DNA from: a virus
Virus record (IMG/VR): IMGVR_UViG_3300021437_000055
Span: 1-36,992 of that record
Length of the DNA: 36,992 nucleotides
Strand: one strand, 5' to 3'
Part shown: positions 33,578-36,992 of the stretch, one piece after another
Layout: every line of letters starts with the position of its first letter
Numbering within the stretch: position 1 is the first letter of the stretch
Notes under the pieces: model-generated
The model's input: the letters and a program-made list of their open reading frames with translations, nothing else
Told to the model about the DNA's origin: nothing
Database searches by the model: none
Program-made: the position numbers and the translations under genes

Positions 33578-35314
33578 ATGTCAATTTACGAAAAAAGTAA
33601 AGCAAAAAATATAACAGCAGATAGACAAAAGATTAAGAAGATTGTTCAAGATACTATTATGTTAATGGCTGACTCTGTCGGTGCAACATTGGGACCTGGT
33701 GGAAGACCAGTAATTATTGAGCGAGATAACTTATCTCCACTTATTACAAAAGATGGAGTTACTGTTGCTAAGTCATTAGGTGTTGAGAATGCTGAAGCTA
33801 ATGTTATTATTGATGCTGCAAAAGAGATCTGTTTAAAGACTGCTAAAGAGGCAGGTGACGGTACAACAACAGCTATTGTCCTTGCTGGTGCAATTACAAG
33901 ACATGGATTAAACTTCCTTGAAACAAACCCTAAATATAATCCTCAACGTATGGTTAATGAACTTAATGAATTATATACTGGGGTTATAGTTCCATTTCTT
34001 AAAACAAATGCAAAACCAGTTAAAGGTAAAGAAGAACTTATCTCTGTAGCTAAGATTTCAGCCAATGGTGATCAGGCTATTGCTGAAGCAGCAGTTACTG
34101 CTGTAATGGCTGCAGGCGAAGATGGGCATGTTCTTATTGAAGAAGCTCAAGGTAATCAATTAAAAGTTGAGACAATGGATGGTTTTGTTGTAACATCTGG
34201 ACTAAAAGATATTGGTGCTATTGGTCGCGTATTCATTAATGACCGTGGTTTACAACAAACCAAGATGGATAAAGGGTTAGTATTTCTTTATGATGGTACA
34301 CTCAATGATCTCAAGGTTCCAGGCGCTATACAACAAGCAATCGAAGGAACTGAACTCTTCGGATTGCCAATTATGGTTTTCGCACACGGCTTTGCTGATG
34401 TTGTTATTGAAGCTTTTGCCAAAACTACAAAAGGCGGATATACAGTTGTACCTGTTAAAACTCCAATGTCTGGGGCAGCAAATTCAAGATCCTCATTCCT
34501 CATTGATATGTCTGCATATACTGGAGCAACTGTCTATGATCCCGGAACAATAGATAAGTTTATAACAGAAGATTCTTCTTCTGGTTTTGGTGCTTTTGAT
34601 AGTGCTAAGGTTGGAATGTATGAATCTGTTGTCCAAGCTCTTCCTGATTCTGACAAGATTGATGCTCGATTGGCTGAATTAAAACATTTAATGGATACAA
34701 GTCCATCTGATTTTGATAAGATGCATATTAAGGCAGCAATTGCTAAACTTACAGGTGGTATTTCAACTATCTGGGTTGGCGGTGGTTCTGAATTAGAAGC
34801 TCGTGAGAAACGAGATCGTGTTGAAGATGCTGTTGAGGCAGTTAAATCTGCTATTGCAGAAGGCATTGTCCCTGGTGGATGTGCTGTTCAACTAACATTA
34901 TCATACATAATTTCATTAAATCCTAATAAGAAACCTTCTTGGGATATCATGGCACAAGCATTAGCAGAACCATTTAATCTTTTATTAAATAACTGTGGTG
35001 AAAATGTAGATGAAGTATGGCCTAGCATTGGACCACATATTCATCTTTGTGCACTATCTAAAACAATGCCAACTCAAGTTTTTGATGCAAATCAACATAT
35101 TTTTGTTGATCCATTAACAGTTGGTATCGTTGAACCGGCTAAAGTATGTCGAGTAACAATCGGCAATGCTTTATCGGTAGCATCTTTGTTAGTAACATTA
35201 GGCGGGATCGTAGTTGCTCCGCGTAATGCTGGTTTAGAACAACAACTTGAGCTCTCAAAAGGAGCCTTTAAAGAAATGATGTCCGCTTCTACCGGACACG
35301 TAGGACAGGAGTAA
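33578..35314 (+). CDS. groEL: Phage GroEL-like chaperonin
   Basis: A 578-residue group I chaperonin (E. coli GroEL has 548). Equatorial-domain ATP site: TLGPGGRPVII near residues 37-47, KDGVTVAK with D59 (GroEL D52), GDGTTT with D94 (GroEL D87), and RVEDAV near residue 417, which carries the hydrolytic Asp of GroEL D398. C-terminal VPGG and the helix SKGAFKEMM are present, but the GGM tail is absent. ATG 33578 follows AAGAAGG. It probably folds phage structural proteins in host cytoplasm. No GroES-like gene is seen; the 102-residue gene that follows has a membrane anchor and is not one, so it may use host GroES or another lid. Confidence 0.9.
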   Translation: MSIYEKSKAKNITADRQKIKKIVQDTIMLMADSVGATLGPGGRPVIIERDNLSPLITKDGVTVAKSLGVENAEANVIIDAAKEICLKTAKEAGDGTTTAIVLAGAITRHGLNFLETNPKYNPQRMVNELNELYTGVIVPFLKTNAKPVKGKEELISVAKISANGDQAIAEAAVTAVMAAGEDGHVLIEEAQGNQLKVETMDGFVVTSGLKDIGAIGRVFINDRGLQQTKMDKGLVFLYDGTLNDLKVPGAIQQAIEGTELFGLPIMVFAHGFADVVIEAFAKTTKGGYTVVPVKTPMSGAANSRSSFLIDMSAYTGATVYDPGTIDKFITEDSSSGFGAFDSAKVGMYESVVQALPDSDKIDARLAELKHLMDTSPSDFDKMHIKAAIAKLTGGISTIWVGGGSELEAREKRDRVEDAVEAVKSAIAEGIVPGGCAVQLTLSYIISLNPNKKPSWDIMAQALAEPFNLLLNNCGENVDEVWPSIGPHIHLCALSKTMPTQVFDANQHIFVDPLTVGIVEPAKVCRVTIGNALSVASLLVTLGGIVVAPRNAGLEQQLELSKGAFKEMMSASTGHVGQE

Positions 35315-35317
35315 GTT

Positions 35318-35626
35318 ATGGATAAACGATTAATCGTTTTAGCAGTATTAGTTTTAGGTGGCCTTGGATACTATTTTTATTCAGAAAATAAATGTAAAGA
35401 GGCTTCTGCACAAGAAGTAAAAGTTGCTAGATTTGTTTGTGAGAATCAATTAGATATTCCAACTACAAAGAAAGCTATGTGTCAAAAATTAAAAGGCACT
35501 GATGAATGTAAATTATATCAAGAACAAGACGGCGATGCAGTTGACGCATTTTTGGCTGAAACTATTGCACCATGTGTTAATGAATTATTAGAAGCACAAA
35601 AGTTTTGTAAGATTGAGAGCAAATAA
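35318..35626 (+). CDS. Membrane-anchored cysteine-containing protein
   Basis: A 102-residue protein with an N-terminal hydrophobic segment (residues 5-20, LIVLAVLVLGGLGYYF) and an external domain containing six cysteines, suggesting disulfides in the periplasm or outside. ATG 35318 uses AGGAG overlapping the end of groEL. Its TAA overlaps the next ATG. With the coiled-coil membrane protein that follows it may form a lysis accessory or envelope pair; no family is recognised. Confidence 0.55.
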   Translation: MDKRLIVLAVLVLGGLGYYFYSENKCKEASAQEVKVARFVCENQLDIPTTKKAMCQKLKGTDECKLYQEQDGDAVDAFLAETIAPCVNELLEAQKFCKIESK

Positions 35627-36336
35627 TGAATTTCGCCGATTTACTTTCTAAAGAATGGGTCCGACTTGTCGGGGTTTTGTTGATTGGAATTACGATCGGC
35701 GCTATTTTCTATCCGACTAAGAAGATAGAAGAGAAGATAACTCAGAAGTATGAACAAGAGATTTCTTCACTTAAAGAAGTTCACTCTAAAGAAATAAAAG
35801 ATACTATTGATAAATATGCTTCTGTATTACAAGAGAATAAGCAACTTCATGTTCAAACCGAACAAAAGATTACCTCCTTAACCTCTGAGATTAAAAGTCT
35901 TCAGTCTAAACAAAAAACTTCATATTACAAACTAATTAAGCCAGATGGAACAATTGAAATTAAAAAGTTTAGTGAAAGTGAAGTTAATGAATCTAGTAAG
36001 GTTGTAACTCAAATTCAACAAGAGTTTAAAACTAAGATAGATCAGATAGAAACTAAGTATGCTTCCATTCATAAAGAAAGAGTAGAGAAGTTACAAAAAG
36101 ATTTTGATTCTAAAGAATCACAATATAAAAAGACTATATCTGAACTTACTATAACTAAGGTGACATCTGTTAATCAGAAAAGCTTTAGCATTGAAGGTGG
36201 AATCTTAAGTAATAAAAATTACTATGGACACGCTACTGCTGATCTATGGGGACCAGTCTTTATTGGCATTCATGGAGAATTAAATAAAGATAATAACGAT
36301 AATAAACTAGGTGCCGGAATTGGTTTGAGGTTTTAA
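35626..36336 (+). CDS. Membrane-anchored coiled-coil protein, possible i-spanin-like
   Basis: A 236-residue protein with an N-terminal membrane segment (residues 12-29, WVRLVGVLLIGITIGAIF), a long charged coiled coil (residues ~33-185, with Glu/Lys/Gln heptads), and a C-terminal ~50-residue beta-like domain (SIEGGILSNKNYY, GPVFIGIHGEL, KLGAGIGLRF) ending in Phe. Such N-anchored coiled coils occur in inner-membrane spanins (Rz-like), which fuse the membranes at lysis, but the endolysin is 6 kb away and the C-terminal strand pattern is unusual. Other envelope functions are possible. Confidence 0.55.
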   Translation: MNFADLLSKEWVRLVGVLLIGITIGAIFYPTKKIEEKITQKYEQEISSLKEVHSKEIKDTIDKYASVLQENKQLHVQTEQKITSLTSEIKSLQSKQKTSYYKLIKPDGTIEIKKFSESEVNESSKVVTQIQQEFKTKIDQIETKYASIHKERVEKLQKDFDSKESQYKKTISELTITKVTSVNQKSFSIEGGILSNKNYYGHATADLWGPVFIGIHGELNKDNNDNKLGAGIGLRF

Positions 36337-36992
36337 ATGTTACGTTGGCTTCTCTTTTTATTTGTAGGACTCCCTATCCAAGGAGTCATCTATCTAGTGT
36401 ATCCTTTTATTTATGTAATTTGGCTTTTATTCATATTTAAACCAACCTTTGCTAAAGAACATCCATTACACGAATCTATTAATGATCCAACTATTGGAAA
36501 AGCTACTATGGCTAATGGGGCCCTTTTAGATAATGCTGATGATCATGGAGCATTCTCTATGTATGGCTTTCTTCAAAAAGAAGGCCTAGAACTCCTTCAA
36601 AAGGATGGTTCTCTTATTAGAAAGCTTAATAAAGATGGTTCTTTAAATCGCAATCATGTATCTGGGGATGTTGTTGTTGCATGGTTTTTTGCAAATGCTT
36701 TAGCGACAAGACCTGTTACTGATGAAGTTTTGAAAAACGTAACTGATACTTATATTCATAATTTAGGAACATTATCTTATGATGATACTGCACAAGGCTA
36801 TGTATCTGCTAGATGTTCTAATTTTGGTGTAAATGAAGCAAAAGATTCTGATATTCTTAATATATCTCAACCTGCAACAGGTCCTCAGTTTTATACAACG
36901 TCTGCAGTTTTAGCAAGCGCTTATCATCTTGGTCTTAAATATAAAGTATTATTTTGGTCTCATTGGATTTTAATGGGTGGTTGGTATTGGGC
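36337..36992 (+). CDS. Membrane protein, 3' partial, function unknown
   Basis: Open through the window end with 218 complete codons. ATG 36337 follows TGAGG and the TAA of the previous gene. The first 34 residues are strongly hydrophobic, with two possible membrane helices (WLLFLFVGLPIQGVIYLVY, FIYVIWLLFIF). The soluble part begins with KPTFAKEHPLHESINDP and includes VSGDVVVAWFFANALATRP and YHLGLKYKVLFWSHWIL. No family is recognised. The hydrophobic run of the last residues could enter the membrane again. Confidence 0.65.
   Translation, partial: MLRWLLFLFVGLPIQGVIYLVYPFIYVIWLLFIFKPTFAKEHPLHESINDPTIGKATMANGALLDNADDHGAFSMYGFLQKEGLELLQKDGSLIRKLNKDGSLNRNHVSGDVVVAWFFANALATRPVTDEVLKNVTDTYIHNLGTLSYDDTAQGYVSARCSNFGVNEAKDSDILNISQPATGPQFYTTSAVLASAYHLGLKYKVLFWSHWILMGGWYW

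Noticed and set aside
1-36992. CRISPR array, insertion sequence or integrase
   Set aside because: No direct-repeat/spacer pattern, no transposase or integrase motif seen in any frame.

Overview
The window is about 37 kb of an AT-rich tailed-phage genome (Caudoviricetes). A baseplate J-type protein points to a contractile tail, and gene sizes (a 2,000-residue baseplate protein, several 900-1,300-residue fibre proteins, a phage GroEL) suggest a large genome. The host cannot be named from the sequence. Long genes are intact under the standard code, but an amber-suppressor tRNA is present and several genes stop at TAG.

Layout. (1) 1-23229, plus strand: a tail-tip module. It holds a very large baseplate J-like protein (5' end outside the window), a gpI-like partner, a 1250-residue structural protein, small fibre-associated proteins, and two paralogous fibre plus glycine-rich-adhesin cassettes that share blocks of identical DNA. 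(2) 23226-26230, minus strand: a compact replication operon with two unknown proteins, a DnaB-like helicase, a zinc-finger/Toprim primase and another small unknown. The genes overlap by 1-17 bases. (3) 26316-30667, plus strand: a UvsW-like SF2 helicase, a small unknown, an isolated probable virion protein, a GH24 endolysin, a small unknown and a Pth2-like protein. (4) 30674-31119: an RNA island with a tRNA-like gene carrying about 70 extra bases, a probable new structured RNA with its own promoter and terminator, and a canonical tRNA with anticodon CUA. (5) 31125-36992: two small unknowns, a terminator with two strong GC hairpins, dUTPase, an unknown, a divergent DNA methyltransferase, a GroEL-like chaperonin, two membrane-anchored proteins (possible lysis accessory proteins) and a membrane protein cut by the window end.

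Two things stand out. First, a single-element promoter motif, (A/T)GTATAAT, sits almost only between genes. Ahead of the SF2 helicase, the isolated virion protein, the endolysin, dUTPase and the methyltransferase, the box (TAGAAT at the helicase) ends 5-7 bases before the ATG and no Shine-Dalgarno sequence is visible, which predicts leaderless mRNAs. Most other genes have good Shine-Dalgarno sequences. Second, the island combines an amber-suppressor tRNA, an abnormal tRNA-like gene, an unknown RNA and a Pth2-like protein, while the endolysin and three other genes end in TAG. This suggests a phage layer of translational control. All functions are inferred by reading motifs; no database search was run.
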